A stretch of DNA of 8,668 nt from an uncultured Prevotella sp. (GTDB lineage: Bacteria; Bacteroidota; Bacteroidia; Bacteroidales; Bacteroidaceae), in NCBI GenBank assembly GCA_937907705.1, contig CALCVP010000060.1:1-8668 (forward strand), written 5' to 3'. Made by a program: the position numbers and the translations under genes. Within the stretch, counting starts at the first letter, position 1. Each line of letters opens with the position of its first letter. Shown piece by piece: positions 1-7,762 of the stretch. The notes under the pieces were generated by a model, which saw nothing but the letters and a program-made list of their open reading frames with translations, ran no database searches and was not told the DNA's origin.

Positions 1-3000
1 AGCTGCAATAGCCACCTGTAAAGAGCAACTTGTCCAACTGCCGGTTGCGATACACAACATTGCCTCTATAATATATCGTCTCCTTATGCCCCATAGGCGC
101 AGTGGTATAAGTGGTGCGTAGCTTGGTACCGTCAGCGGCATAGCAAAAATGAATACTGCTGCTGTCGCTAAAGGCAATGCGCTCAGGATTGTTGAGATTG
201 TCATAGCGGATGGAAGAGATACCCCTATTCTTGTCCATGGTCAATGCGCCTACACCATTATAAGCGTATTCCACCGCTTCATTGGCTCCATCTATAAAGT
301 TGAAAGAAGAATAACGGTTGACTGGAAGGGCATCGTCCGTAACACTTTTAAGCTGATTGCCGTCATAAGTTACATGCAGATTGTCTATCTTGCCGTATTC
401 GCCATCATCTTTCAATCCACGCCGCTGAAAGCGTTTGATACCGCCATTGCCTGTGTATTCCAGCACTTTCTCGTTGTAGCGGTTCGCATGGTTGTCGAGC
501 GTTTCACGCTCACCATAGTCAGCATCAGTCAATCGGCTCAGGCCGTCATACGCCAGCTTATAGCCCCGCAGCTGTTCATCGCCTGTGGCACGCCACAGCA
601 TACTGCTGATGTTTCCATTGTAACACGGCGTGCCTACCCCATCGGTATAGTGCAACAGCTCGGTAAAGTGTGGACTGTTGACAGAGGTGGGCCAACCATG
701 CAGATTGTAACGGTAATCAACAGTGCTGCCCTTAGTGCCGCGCCCAACACGAGCTATGCGTCCCAAATCATCGTAACTCAACCGCCGTATCACGGCAGAC
801 TTTCCATTAACCGTAAGAGTAGAGGTCAGCAGTCTGTCAGTTTTGGCGGAATAGTCATTGCGCTGGCAGTAATCCACGGTCAGCTTTTTGCTGCCGTTGC
901 CAAGGTCATATTCTTTGTTCTCTATGCGAGCAGCCTTGCTTGTATAGGTATAATCAGTATGACAGGCTGTAAGCCGTTTGCCTATGTACAGGCTTCGGCT
1001 GTCTGTAAGTCGCCCCTTGGCATCATACCAATATACATTGAGTAGACGGTCGCCTGTGTTGGTAGTCTGCAAACAACCTGTCTGCAAGCCCGTAGCATTG
1101 CCTCTTTTCAACTGGAAATCAGACTTGACCATGCCCAATTCGCTGCTGTATCTGTCCAAGAAGGCATAGTCATCGTAATAGTTGACAGTCTCCAATCGTG
1201 CTTTCGAAATATTATCCGGCAATGCTGCCTGATAACCTGTTTGACCAATGCCTTCCCCCGGTGCATACACAACTGTATTAGGTTGGCTACTTCTTATGCA
1301 GTCTGCACAAGTGCCTTGCACAGCCAAACGCCCCATCTTGTCATACAGCATGAACCGATAATTGCCACGCTCACGCAAAGTAGCATCCTGCAAGAAGGTA
1401 AGTCTATTGCCACGGTCGTACCAATATTGCGTGTAGCTACAGCCAGGCAACAACTTCTTTACTACGTTGCCACGCTCATCATAACGGTATTCATAGGCAT
1501 ATTTGCCTTTATAGCCAGCCTTCTGATAGTCAGGCGACAGCACATAACGCAGTTGACCTAAGTCGTTGTAGACATAATAGGTATCATTATCCTGCTTGCC
1601 GTCATGTCGCCGTTCCAACACTTTGCGCCCCAACTTGTCAGTAAAAGTGGTCATGGTGTGCCCATCGGCATCGGTTACGGTTTTGCCCTGCAAGGTGTTC
1701 GGCTGATAATAGCCGGCATTGACCAACGAAAGCTTGTCTAACGGTGCTTGATAAAGGCGCACACTGTTGGCTGCATTGCCCGTATATCGGTATTGCTGCC
1801 CCTTGCCGGTCCAAGCTTCTCCTGCCATTTCCGAGAATGTGATACGGTCCATACCATCATAACTGTTGACGGCATACGCCTTGCTGTCAGCGTATGTCTG
1901 CTGGGCAAGTGCAGCCACATCATCAACCGTCTGCTGCTTCATGGAAGTGCAGACTACCGGTTGCCACGTTACTGTTTTACGGCCTTTCTCATCGTAGCTC
2001 CACAACCTGTAAATGCTTTTTCCGCTCTCGCTGCTACCATTGGATAACTCTGCAACAGGCCTGCCCAAGCCATCCATATACTTGTATACCAACACTTGGG
2101 CAGAGGCATCAGCCTTCAGTGCCGTAGCTGTGCCGGTAAAGTTGGTACTATCGCTGGATGCGCCAAGGGCATGAGCGTAATGATAGACAAAGCTCTGCAG
2201 CAGACCATTGGCATCAGCTATGCTACTAAGCCTACCCATAGAATCATAGATACAGGACAATGTGTAGTCATTGGCTTTGGTAACTGCTGTTACACCTGCC
2301 AACGGTTGCCAGGCATAACGCATCTTAAGTGTGCCATTGTGCCAATGGGCAATAGGACAAGTGCCGTTGTACCCCCAAACGATGCTGTCGATATCGCAAG
2401 TGTTGGTAATCAACTTTTGTAAATTGCCATAGCGGTCATAATCTGCAAAGTAGTATTGCTCATAATACGTGCCACCCAATGTAGATGTTTTTACACGTTT
2501 GGGATAGAGCCATGAGTAGTGCACTGCATAATCGGTAACTTGAGAGGTGAGCAGCTTTCCATTACAATAGGTATGCGTTTCTACAGGCTTGTCATACATA
2601 TAATAGTTTGTTGCCATCTGCTGATGAAACGCATCGGGCAGCTCAAAGGCATATACATATTCCGTAACATACTGCTTGCCGTCGCTGTTGACAATGGCAG
2701 TCTGCTTGGGCTGATTGGTGTTCTGTCCTTGGTCATAGCTGTAAGTCTCTACGGTGCTAACCCCAGTAGTCAGGTCATTGACCTTTTTTGCGGTCAAGCG
2801 GCAAAGTGTGGAATGGGCTATTGCACTGTCGGAAGGAACATTTCCGGAATGAACAGAATTCAAACCATATTTTATTCTATAGGAAAGGCCATGGCTATTG
2901 ATGATTGTATGCCACAACAGCGACTTGAATTTTGTGCCCACGCAAAACATTTTTACTTCCAGTGGTTCATAGTCATACTGTTCTGTCTGAAGAATATTCC

Positions 3001-4990
3001 CTTGCTTGTTGCCTTGTTTTTTCTCTTTCAGGTAAGGGGTTATAGTTCCAAAGTCGTTTAAGGTAGCATAAGTAAGTTCGGGTGTTTGGGCAGATGTGGC
3101 ATGTCCACACAGTAGATTATAGTCAGGCCAGGTAAAATAGGTATAATCCGTAAAATCTCCATTGAGGAATGTCTCCCGCACTTCTTCATAAAAGCAAGGT
3201 GCAGAGTAACCGGTAGGAAGGGTTGGCGTACCTGTACAAGTTATATTCTGGTCAGCCAAACCGTAAGTTACTCCTATTCTACATATATCCATCGTATGCC
3301 ATGCTTGATAGACCATTGTTTCCAACGGATGGTCTGCCAAGGCATGTCCGCGCAGGTAAGTATAGGTTCGGCTGTCTAACAATTTATTGTTGAAACCATA
3401 GTTGCTGATGCTTTTGATGCGCAAACCACCCAAACGCTCTCCTATATTGTTGCCTTCAAAAGCAAACTCTGTACGACCACCGGTAGGATAAATGATGCTT
3501 TTGATGATACCTGTCTGTGTAGCAGTATAATTAGGTGTACGGTCGGCAAAATCGTTTAAAGTAAAATGAGGCACTGGATAAATATACCCTACTTTACTTT
3601 TCATGGTAGAATAAGCCTCCTTCGGAATATAACACTTGTCACTTCTGCCATTGTAGTAGCCCCAATAGTCAGAAGAGCAAGGATTAATACCCATTGCTGT
3701 GCTGTAGTCCTTTTTAAAAACAGGATAATCGGGCAGATTTTCACCTTGTTCATTGTAAGTGAAAGCATACTGTCCACCGTCAGCCAGCTGAAGTCCATGA
3801 AGCATCATACGCTTGTTGATAGACTTGTTGCCCCAATAACTGTCGTTAAGAAGCGATACATGCTGTATGGTGTCGCCTTCCAAATTAACTACATCTATAC
3901 CCGTCAAGCGTGTTTTCCAAACGTCTTCACGGTCGTTGGCATAGCTGAATACCACCTTGTTTCCATTCCATTCTATACAGGAAACGACAGGGGTCTTATA
4001 CAAAAATTCTGATGTCCAGGAACTATATCTGCTGCTAACATGCTCATCCATCCCCCCTTCTTCCAAAGCAAAGCCAAACAATCCTGTTGCCAGCACGTCT
4101 GTACTGCGGAACAAACTGAATGGTTCGGATCCTACATAATGAATGTGAATATTGCCATTAGGTGTGTTCACCTGGGTAAGATACCAGGCTGTAACCTGTG
4201 CATTGCCCTCTTCGTTTTTCGCACCCGTGGCCTCTTGTCTGCCAAATTGGTAAGCAACGCCGTCGGTATCTACTATCTCAAAGCTGCTGTTTTGCTTCTT
4301 GCCTATGCTACGAATCAGCATGCGGCTATGACTCAACGGTATATACTCCTCAGTATGTAAAGACTGCCTGAACACGCCACTCTTGCCACAAAAGCTATAA
4401 GTATAGCGGTCTGTTTCCGTGTCGTAAGGCTGTGCGTCATCCTGCAAATCAGGATTGCCGCCTATCAGTGAGTTGAGTATTTCTATTCCATTGTTGCTTT
4501 CATGCACATCGTTGACAAGTTGTCTAAAGTTATTCAAATCACGATATTTGTTTGACGCATTATTCAAATCAGGTGCACCGCATATCTGTCGGGTAATGGC
4601 TCCACCCGCATGAAGGCTCCAACCAAGACCGACCGTAGATGCCACCTCGTCTACTTTGATACCTGAAGCATGATACGAAAGACTGACAGGCAAAGTAAAA
4701 TTGCCCAAACGTACAGTATAAATGGGGATATTGATGTCGGGCACCCCCGTAGCATAACTTACCGGGTACTCCCCGTAACGGGCCAACTCGGTAGCTTGAG
4801 GTGAAGCCGGCAACAGCTTGTCTAAAGGTGAAGGCTCTTTATCTTCCTCTATATCTGCTGACAACAATGAAACGGCACACACACTGTCTGGCAGTGCAAC
4901 ATCTGCGCTGTCTGGCATGTTCTGGGCTTGCGAACAAACAGCCACGGACAAACCTAAAGCTAAAAGCCATGAGTGTAGGCCTCGTCTCAT
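1..4990 (-). CDS. Sec-exported Rhs/YD-repeat protein, 3' end beyond window (at least 1663 residues)
   Basis: The reading frame starts at ATG 4990 and is open without a stop or frameshift to the left edge. Residues 1-22 form a signal peptide (MRR, hydrophobic stretch, cleavage near SQA|Q). The conserved N-terminal module of Bacteroidota Rhs proteins follows: RYGEYPVSYATG (71-82), IPIYT (88-92), SLSYHASGIKVDE (103-115), GLGWSLHAGGAITR (121-134), WYLTQV (269-274). YD-type repeats follow: YDSMGRL (from 915), YKYMDGLGRPV (969-979), YVYNDLGQLRYVLSP (1139-1153), YDERGNVVKKLLPG (1170-1183), YDDLGRI (from 1406), YNLHGW (about 1428-1433), SSIRYDNLNNPE (about 1592-1603). Proteins of this family build a beta-shell that encloses a C-terminal, often toxic, domain; that domain and the Rhs core lie outside the window. 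No PAAR or VgrG module precedes the repeats, so type VI delivery is not indicated. The start is favoured by a matched promoter about 20 bases upstream of the ATG and by the signal peptide beginning there. Family assignment is firm; toxin activity is inferred. Confidence 0.95.
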   Translation of the reverse strand, partial: MRRGLHSWLLALGLSVAVCSQAQNMPDSADVALPDSVCAVSLLSADIEEDKEPSPLDKLLPASPQATELARYGEYPVSYATGVPDINIPIYTVRLGNFTLPVSLSYHASGIKVDEVASTVGLGWSLHAGGAITRQICGAPDLNNASNKYRDLNNFRQLVNDVHESNNGIEILNSLIGGNPDLQDDAQPYDTETDRYTYSFCGKSGVFRQSLHTEEYIPLSHSRMLIRSIGKKQNSSFEIVDTDGVAYQFGRQEATGAKNEEGNAQVTAWYLTQVNTPNGNIHIHYVGSEPFSLFRSTDVLATGLFGFALEEGGMDEHVSSRYSSWTSEFLYKTPVVSCIEWNGNKVVFSYANDREDVWKTRLTGIDVVNLEGDTIQHVSLLNDSYWGNKSINKRMMLHGLQLADGGQYAFTYNEQGENLPDYPVFKKDYSTAMGINPCSSDYWGYYNGRSDKCYIPKEAYSTMKSKVGYIYPVPHFTLNDFADRTPNYTATQTGIIKSIIYPTGGRTEFAFEGNNIGERLGGLRIKSISNYGFNNKLLDSRTYTYLRGHALADHPLETMVYQAWHTMDICRIGVTYGLADQNITCTGTPTLPTGYSAPCFYEEVRETFLNGDFTDYTYFTWPDYNLLCGHATSAQTPELTYATLNDFGTITPYLKEKKQGNKQGNILQTEQYDYEPLEVKMFCVGTKFKSLLWHTIINSHGLSYRIKYGLNSVHSGNVPSDSAIAHSTLCRLTAKKVNDLTTGVSTVETYSYDQGQNTNQPKQTAIVNSDGKQYVTEYVYAFELPDAFHQQMATNYYMYDKPVETHTYCNGKLLTSQVTDYAVHYSWLYPKRVKTSTLGGTYYEQYYFADYDRYGNLQKLITNTCDIDSIVWGYNGTCPIAHWHNGTLKMRYAWQPLAGVTAVTKANDYTLSCIYDSMGRLSSIADANGLLQSFVYHYAHALGASSDSTNFTGTATALKADASAQVLVYKYMDGLGRPVAELSNGSSESGKSIYRLWSYDEKGRKTVTWQPVVCTSMKQQTVDDVAALAQQTYADSKAYAVNSYDGMDRITFSEMAGEAWTGKGQQYRYTGNAANSVRLYQAPLDKLSLVNAGYYQPNTLQGKTVTDADGHTMTTFTDKLGRKVLERRHDGKQDNDTYYVYNDLGQLRYVLSPDYQKAGYKGKYAYEYRYDERGNVVKKLLPGCSYTQYWYDRGNRLTFLQDATLRERGNYRFMLYDKMGRLAVQGTCADCIRSSQPNTVVYAPGEGIGQTGYQAALPDNISKARLETVNYYDDYAFLDRYSSELGMVKSDFQLKRGNATGLQTGCLQTTNTGDRLLNVYWYDAKGRLTDSRSLYIGKRLTACHTDYTYTSKAARIENKEYDLGNGSKKLTVDYCQRNDYSAKTDRLLTSTLTVNGKSAVIRRLSYDDLGRIARVGRGTKGSTVDYRYNLHGWPTSVNSPHFTELLHYTDGVGTPCYNGNISSMLWRATGDEQLRGYKLAYDGLSRLTDADYGERETLDNHANRYNEKVLEYTGNGGIKRFQRRGLKDDGEYGKIDNLHVTYDGNQLKSVTDDALPVNRYSSFNFIDGANEAVEYAYNGVGALTMDKNRGISSIRYDNLNNPERIAFSDSSSIHFCYAADGTKLRTTYTTAPMGHKETIYYRGNVVYRNRQLDKLLFTGGYCS
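4884..4917 (-). repeat. In-frame 10-bp direct repeat near the start of the left Rhs gene
   Basis: On the minus strand TGCCAGACAG occurs at 4917-4908 and again at 4893-4884, spaced 24 bases apart (eight codons). It gives the repeated tripeptide PDS in a poorly conserved linker (NMPDSADVALPDSVCAVS) between the signal peptide and the first conserved Rhs block. It may reflect a small tandem duplication; no function is implied. Confidence 0.5.
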
Positions 4991-5016
4991 ATCATTGAAA
5001 TATGTCTATGACTCCG

Positions 5017-5047
5017 CAAAGATAGAAATTATTCTTAACAAAAACAA
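5017..5047 (-). promoter_or_regulatory. Bacteroidota-type promoter of the left Rhs gene
   Basis: Read on the minus strand, TTG (5047-5045) is followed after exactly 20 bases by TATCTTTG (5024-5017). This matches the Bacteroidota primary sigma pattern with a -33 TTG and a -7 TAnnTTTG. Transcription would begin near 5010, leaving a short leader of about 20 bases before ATG 4990. No Shine-Dalgarno sequence lies ahead of the ATG, as is usual in this phylum. Confidence 0.75.
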
Positions 5048-5196
5048 GTTGAATAGTAAAAATAACGCAACAATCTTATTAAATCTAAAGCGTGTTCTAA
5101 AACACATCTATTAAAAAAATATTTTCATAATTGAACAAGAACTTTAGACAAAGTTATTTACAAAATAAATGGTTTAATAAAAAACAAGACTTTTTC

Positions 5197-5227
5197 TTGT
5201 TACTATAAGTAAAAATATTTAAATTTG
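5197..5227 (+). promoter_or_regulatory. Bacteroidota-type promoter of the secreted-protein/Rhs operon
   Basis: TTG (5197-5199) is followed after exactly 20 bases by TAAATTTG (5220-5227), a full match to the Bacteroidota -33/-7 pattern. Transcription would start near 5233 and give a leader of about 80 bases before ATG 5315. The promoter overlaps the in-frame ATG at 5225, which rules that ATG out as the translation start and supports 5315. Confidence 0.75.
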
Positions 5228-5255
5228 CGGTGGCTACATTCCTATTTAAATTTAT

Positions 5256-5272
5256 TGAGTATTGAATACTCA
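5256..5272. promoter_or_regulatory. Perfect 17-bp palindrome, possible operator
   Basis: TGAGTATT-G-AATACTCA is a perfect inverted repeat of 8-bp arms around a single central base. It lies about 25-40 bases downstream of the inferred start of transcription and 42 bases ahead of ATG 5315. A one-base centre is too tight for a good RNA hairpin, so a DNA site for a dimeric regulator is the more natural reading. The regulator is unknown and the function is inferred from symmetry and position only. Confidence 0.4.
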
Positions 5273-5314
5273 GAAATGCCATTTGTATTCTACAAATCTA
5301 ATAACCATTTACCT

Positions 5315-6463
5315 ATGATGAACACATTATTGTTATTATTAGCCCTTTTCTTTTCTCTTTCATTAGGGGCACAAGAGAGAAAAGATATAGCATCACCATT
5401 CGTATATCATATAGGTGATGAAATACATAAACAGCGCATACCTTATTTCATGGCTGGCGAAGCAGGAGACAACAAAGTGTGGGATTTTAGCAAACTGGAA
5501 ACGACAGGCACCGACTATTTGGTAACGTATGCCACCGAACAAAACAGAACAGATCTGATAGCCGGCATAGAAAACCAAACACGCTATTATTATCTTCCTA
5601 AAGCAAATGGCATATTCTTGACCGGTTATGAAAATCACGTATATAAAGTAAACTACAATCGCTGCCCGCTACTGCTGCCATTGCCTCTTGCTTATGGTAT
5701 GAAACAAGAGGGCGTACTACATGGAAGTAGCCAATATTCCGAAAAATTTCTGATGCGTACTTATGGCACATGGTCGGTTGAAGTTGATGGACATGGCTCT
5801 TTATTGCTGCCCAATCAACAATTGTTGAACAATGTATATAGAGTACATATCAAGCAAAAAACAGGAGAAACGGTATTAAACAATGTACATACCGGTATTC
5901 AACTGCAAGAATATATAGACAGTATACACCCTTACACAGCCGACAGCATCAGACAGGCTACCAACAGCAATGACAGCCTATATCTAACAGACCACTATCT
6001 ATGGTATGCAAAAGGGTATCGCTACCCTATCTTGGAAACCAAGTTATGTAGCATGCTGCATAAAAACACAATAATGGCATGCACCTACTATTGTCCACCC
6101 AATGAACAGAAGCAAATATATGATCCCGAAAATGAAGATATAAGACAACAAGATGCTTCTGAAAAGCAATCTTTCTTGCAGCAAAAGCAGGTCAACACTC
6201 AAAATGAATCATCTGCTGATGGAAACAAGCCGATAAACTATCAAATAAATGTGAATGACAAGACCGTTATCATAGCATATACCCTTGAAGACTGCAATGA
6301 AGTGAAGCTACTACTGTGTGATGTGTCAGGCATTGTATATAAAAATTGGCATGGCAATGAAAGTTCCACCGTCTCTTTCAACTGCACCAATCTTCACCCT
6401 GGCAATTATGTGGTGTATATTATCGTAGAAAATACCACTTATCAAGCAAAAGTAACAATCTAA
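5315..6463 (+). CDS. Secreted protein of unknown function with T9SS-like C-terminal domain
   Basis: A protein of 382 residues if translation starts at ATG 5315 (381 from the adjacent ATG 5318). The start is chosen because the signal peptide MMNTLLLLLALFFSLSLGAQ begins there and in-frame ATGs further up fall in the promoter or leader. After cleavage near residue 19-20 comes a stretch with GDNKVWDFSKL (51-61), a G-x-N-x-x-WDFS pattern I associate with exported Bacteroidota proteins. A polar, glutamine-rich linker lies at about 262-305. The last 75 residues resemble a type A sorting domain of the type IX secretion system: VKLLLCDVSGIVY (330-342), NLHPGNYVVYI (359-369), terminal AKVTI. The usual upstream PNP motif is absent, so the domain may be degenerate or serve another purpose. 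No catalytic motif was recognised. It ends 11 bases before the second Rhs gene, so the two are probably co-transcribed and it may be a partner or adaptor of that protein. Confidence 0.85.
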   Translation: MMNTLLLLLALFFSLSLGAQERKDIASPFVYHIGDEIHKQRIPYFMAGEAGDNKVWDFSKLETTGTDYLVTYATEQNRTDLIAGIENQTRYYYLPKANGIFLTGYENHVYKVNYNRCPLLLPLPLAYGMKQEGVLHGSSQYSEKFLMRTYGTWSVEVDGHGSLLLPNQQLLNNVYRVHIKQKTGETVLNNVHTGIQLQEYIDSIHPYTADSIRQATNSNDSLYLTDHYLWYAKGYRYPILETKLCSMLHKNTIMACTYYCPPNEQKQIYDPENEDIRQQDASEKQSFLQQKQVNTQNESSADGNKPINYQINVNDKTVIIAYTLEDCNEVKLLLCDVSGIVYKNWHGNESSTVSFNCTNLHPGNYVVYIIVENTTYQAKVTI

Positions 6464-6474
6464 TACACAAAACG

Positions 6475-7290
6475 ATGAAACACTTGCAAATATCATTATT
6501 AGGACTTGTTCTCTCTGTCTTACCCCTTTATAGCCAGCAGACAGCACCAGATAATTTGCCAACCCCTAATGCTACGGACCTTGGAAAGTATGGCAATTTT
6601 CCTGTGTCCTACTATACAGGAAGAGCGAACATATCTATACCTATTTATACAATGAGTGTAGCTGGCTGTGAATTTCCTGTCGCATTACAATATGACACTT
6701 CTGGGTTCCCCATAAATAGTCTGCCAGGTTGGACAGGACATAATTGGACCTTACAAGCTGGTGGCGCTATTGTACGTACCCGAAACGGTGCATACGACGA
6801 GAGTAATTATCCTTGGCGTAAAGGACATTTTCAAAACTTTTTCAGCGGTCCTTCACAACTTCTAAAAGACATAGACAATGATTATTCACTACAAGCAAAT
6901 ATCACTCACAATACCTGCGATTATCAGCCAGATATTTTCTCTTTTAACTTTTTAGGCAAGACAGGACGTTTTTTTTATGGCTACGATGGACAGTGGAAAG
7001 TCTTTAGCGATGACAATCTGGACATAATTTTCAATGTTGCCGATGCTAATAATTACATAAATCCATTTATCACACAATATCCTTTTAGATCAACAGCCAG
7101 ACAAGTGTCTAAATCCATAAAAGGTTTTACCATAAGAGATGATAAAGGCTTCATTTATGAATTCGGTGGAACTACAGATGCAATAGATTATACCGTTCCT
7201 TTTTATCGGCAAACAAATGAAGAACAGGAAGAGTGTTTCTTCCTGTTCTTGTTGGTATCTGACATCTGTAAAAGACAAATATGGAAATGA
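6475..7290 (+). pseudogene. Second Rhs-family gene, N-terminal part before frameshift
   Basis: This frame encodes the export and N-terminal module of a paralogue of the left Rhs protein. A signal peptide covers residues 1-20 (MKH, hydrophobic core, LYS|QQ). Matches to the left protein follow in order: KYGNFPVSYYTG (38-49), IPIYT (55-59), FPVALQYDTSG (67-77), NWTLQAGGAI (90-99), FSFNFLGKTGRFFY (about 155-168) and GFTIRDDKGFIYEFGGTT. The left protein's GLGW is altered here to TGHNW. Homology holds through NEE (codons 7216-7224); the remaining residues to the TGA at 7290 are unlike the family, while the expected continuation WYLTSV appears in the next frame from 7253. The reading frame therefore shifts by +1 between about 7225 and 7252. 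Translated as is, it would give a 271-residue secreted stub. A sequencing error at the hairpin is the main alternative. Confidence 0.85.
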
Positions 7291-7762
7291 ATTGTATCAT
7301 TTGGAATATGAGCGTGGCCCTTTTATTGCACAATTTAGCTATAATTATACAGATATATATTTGAAAGAGAGTGCCAGTTTTCATGGTATACCTTATGGGC
7401 AAGAATACAGACTTTCCAATCAAAATTTTCCCTATGACGGCTATTTAAATGCTCCTGTCTATTTAAAAAGAATATCCGCTCTGAACCAATCTTCTGTAGA
7501 ATTTGAAACAGAATACTACCCTCAATCCATAGATAAAATGTATGGAAAATTGGATGTATTCAAACCTTATTCTAATGTAGACTATTCAAATAGAATTCCG
7601 TTTGTATATTTACAATCAGATGACAGACAGGATATTTTTCCTTACCAATATAACAATAGTTCGTTAAAATTTGAGATAAAGGCTAAGCGGCTTTCCGCTG
7701 CCAGCCAAAGAGTTCAAATGTCAAATATATTATTAGTTGATTATCAGTATTATACGCTCTAA
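7217..7762 (+). pseudogene. Second Rhs-family gene, out-of-frame continuation, 3' truncated
   Basis: From TGG 7253 this frame reads WYLTSVKDKYGNELYHLEYE, which aligns with WYLTQVNTPNGN in the left Rhs protein. The tryptophan falls at about residue 260 here and 269 there, so this is the direct continuation of the preceding frame. The ATG at 7217 sits inside the 5' arm of an inverted repeat; the residues between it and 7253 are not family-like, so it is probably not a real start. Later segments (APVYLKRISAL, KAKRLSAASQRV, SNILLVDYQ) correspond to about residues 310-370 of the left protein. The frame stops at 7762, before any YD repeat, so more than 1200 residues of the expected protein are missing. 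This part has no signal peptide or promoter of its own and is unlikely to be functional. Its base composition is visibly lower in G+C than the YD core of the left gene. Confidence 0.8.
7220..7250. repeat. Perfect 13-bp inverted repeat at the frameshift
   Basis: AAGAACAGGAAGA (7220-7232) and TCTTCCTGTTCTT (7238-7250) are exact reverse complements around a 5-base loop, GTGTT. It lies within the coding sequence and covers the interval in which the Rhs reading frame shifts. In mRNA it would form a stable hairpin. It could mark where the frameshift arose by template switching at an imperfect palindrome. Confidence 0.85.

Larger units (their letters stand above)
4991..5314. other. AT-rich divergent intergenic region
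   Basis: This gap of 324 bases separates the two divergent genes and is strikingly poor in G and C, especially from about 5025 to 5225. It holds two oppositely facing promoters and one palindrome, listed separately. The middle part (about 5048-5196) contains only A/T runs and a weak 5-bp stem (GTGTT at 5092-5096, AACAC at 5101-5105). No credible gene or structured RNA was seen in it. Confidence 0.85.

Noticed and set aside
149..1045. A 298-codon plus-strand open frame opposite the left Rhs gene
   Set aside because: It is the exact codon-register complement of the Rhs frame, open because the sense gene rarely uses TTA, CTA or TCA there. Its translation has no recognisable domain, and the opposite strand has clear Rhs motifs.
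1241..4360. Several plus-strand open frames of about 100-180 codons
   Set aside because: Most lie in the same antisense register to the left Rhs gene; all lack promoters, and the minus strand is convincingly coding throughout.
4801..5114. Plus-strand open frames across the start of the left Rhs gene
   Set aside because: They run over the signal-peptide region and the minus-strand promoter, and their translations are low-complexity without family features.
5149..5156. A further minus-strand TAnnTTTG match (TAACTTTG)
   Set aside because: No TTG lies at the right distance upstream, whereas the 5017-5047 pair has both elements at the expected spacing.
5225..5314. Longer N-terminus for the secreted protein from ATG 5225
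   Set aside because: The ATG lies within the -7 promoter element, and the extra 30 residues would bury the signal peptide that begins at 5315.
5393..6562. Minus-strand frames opposite the secreted-protein gene
   Set aside because: They overlap a plus-strand gene with a good promoter, signal peptide and C-terminal domain, and encode nothing recognisable.
6475..7762. Right Rhs gene as a displaced C-terminal tip cassette of the left gene
   Set aside because: It carries its own signal peptide and N-terminal module and lacks a C-terminal tip, so it is a separate paralogue.
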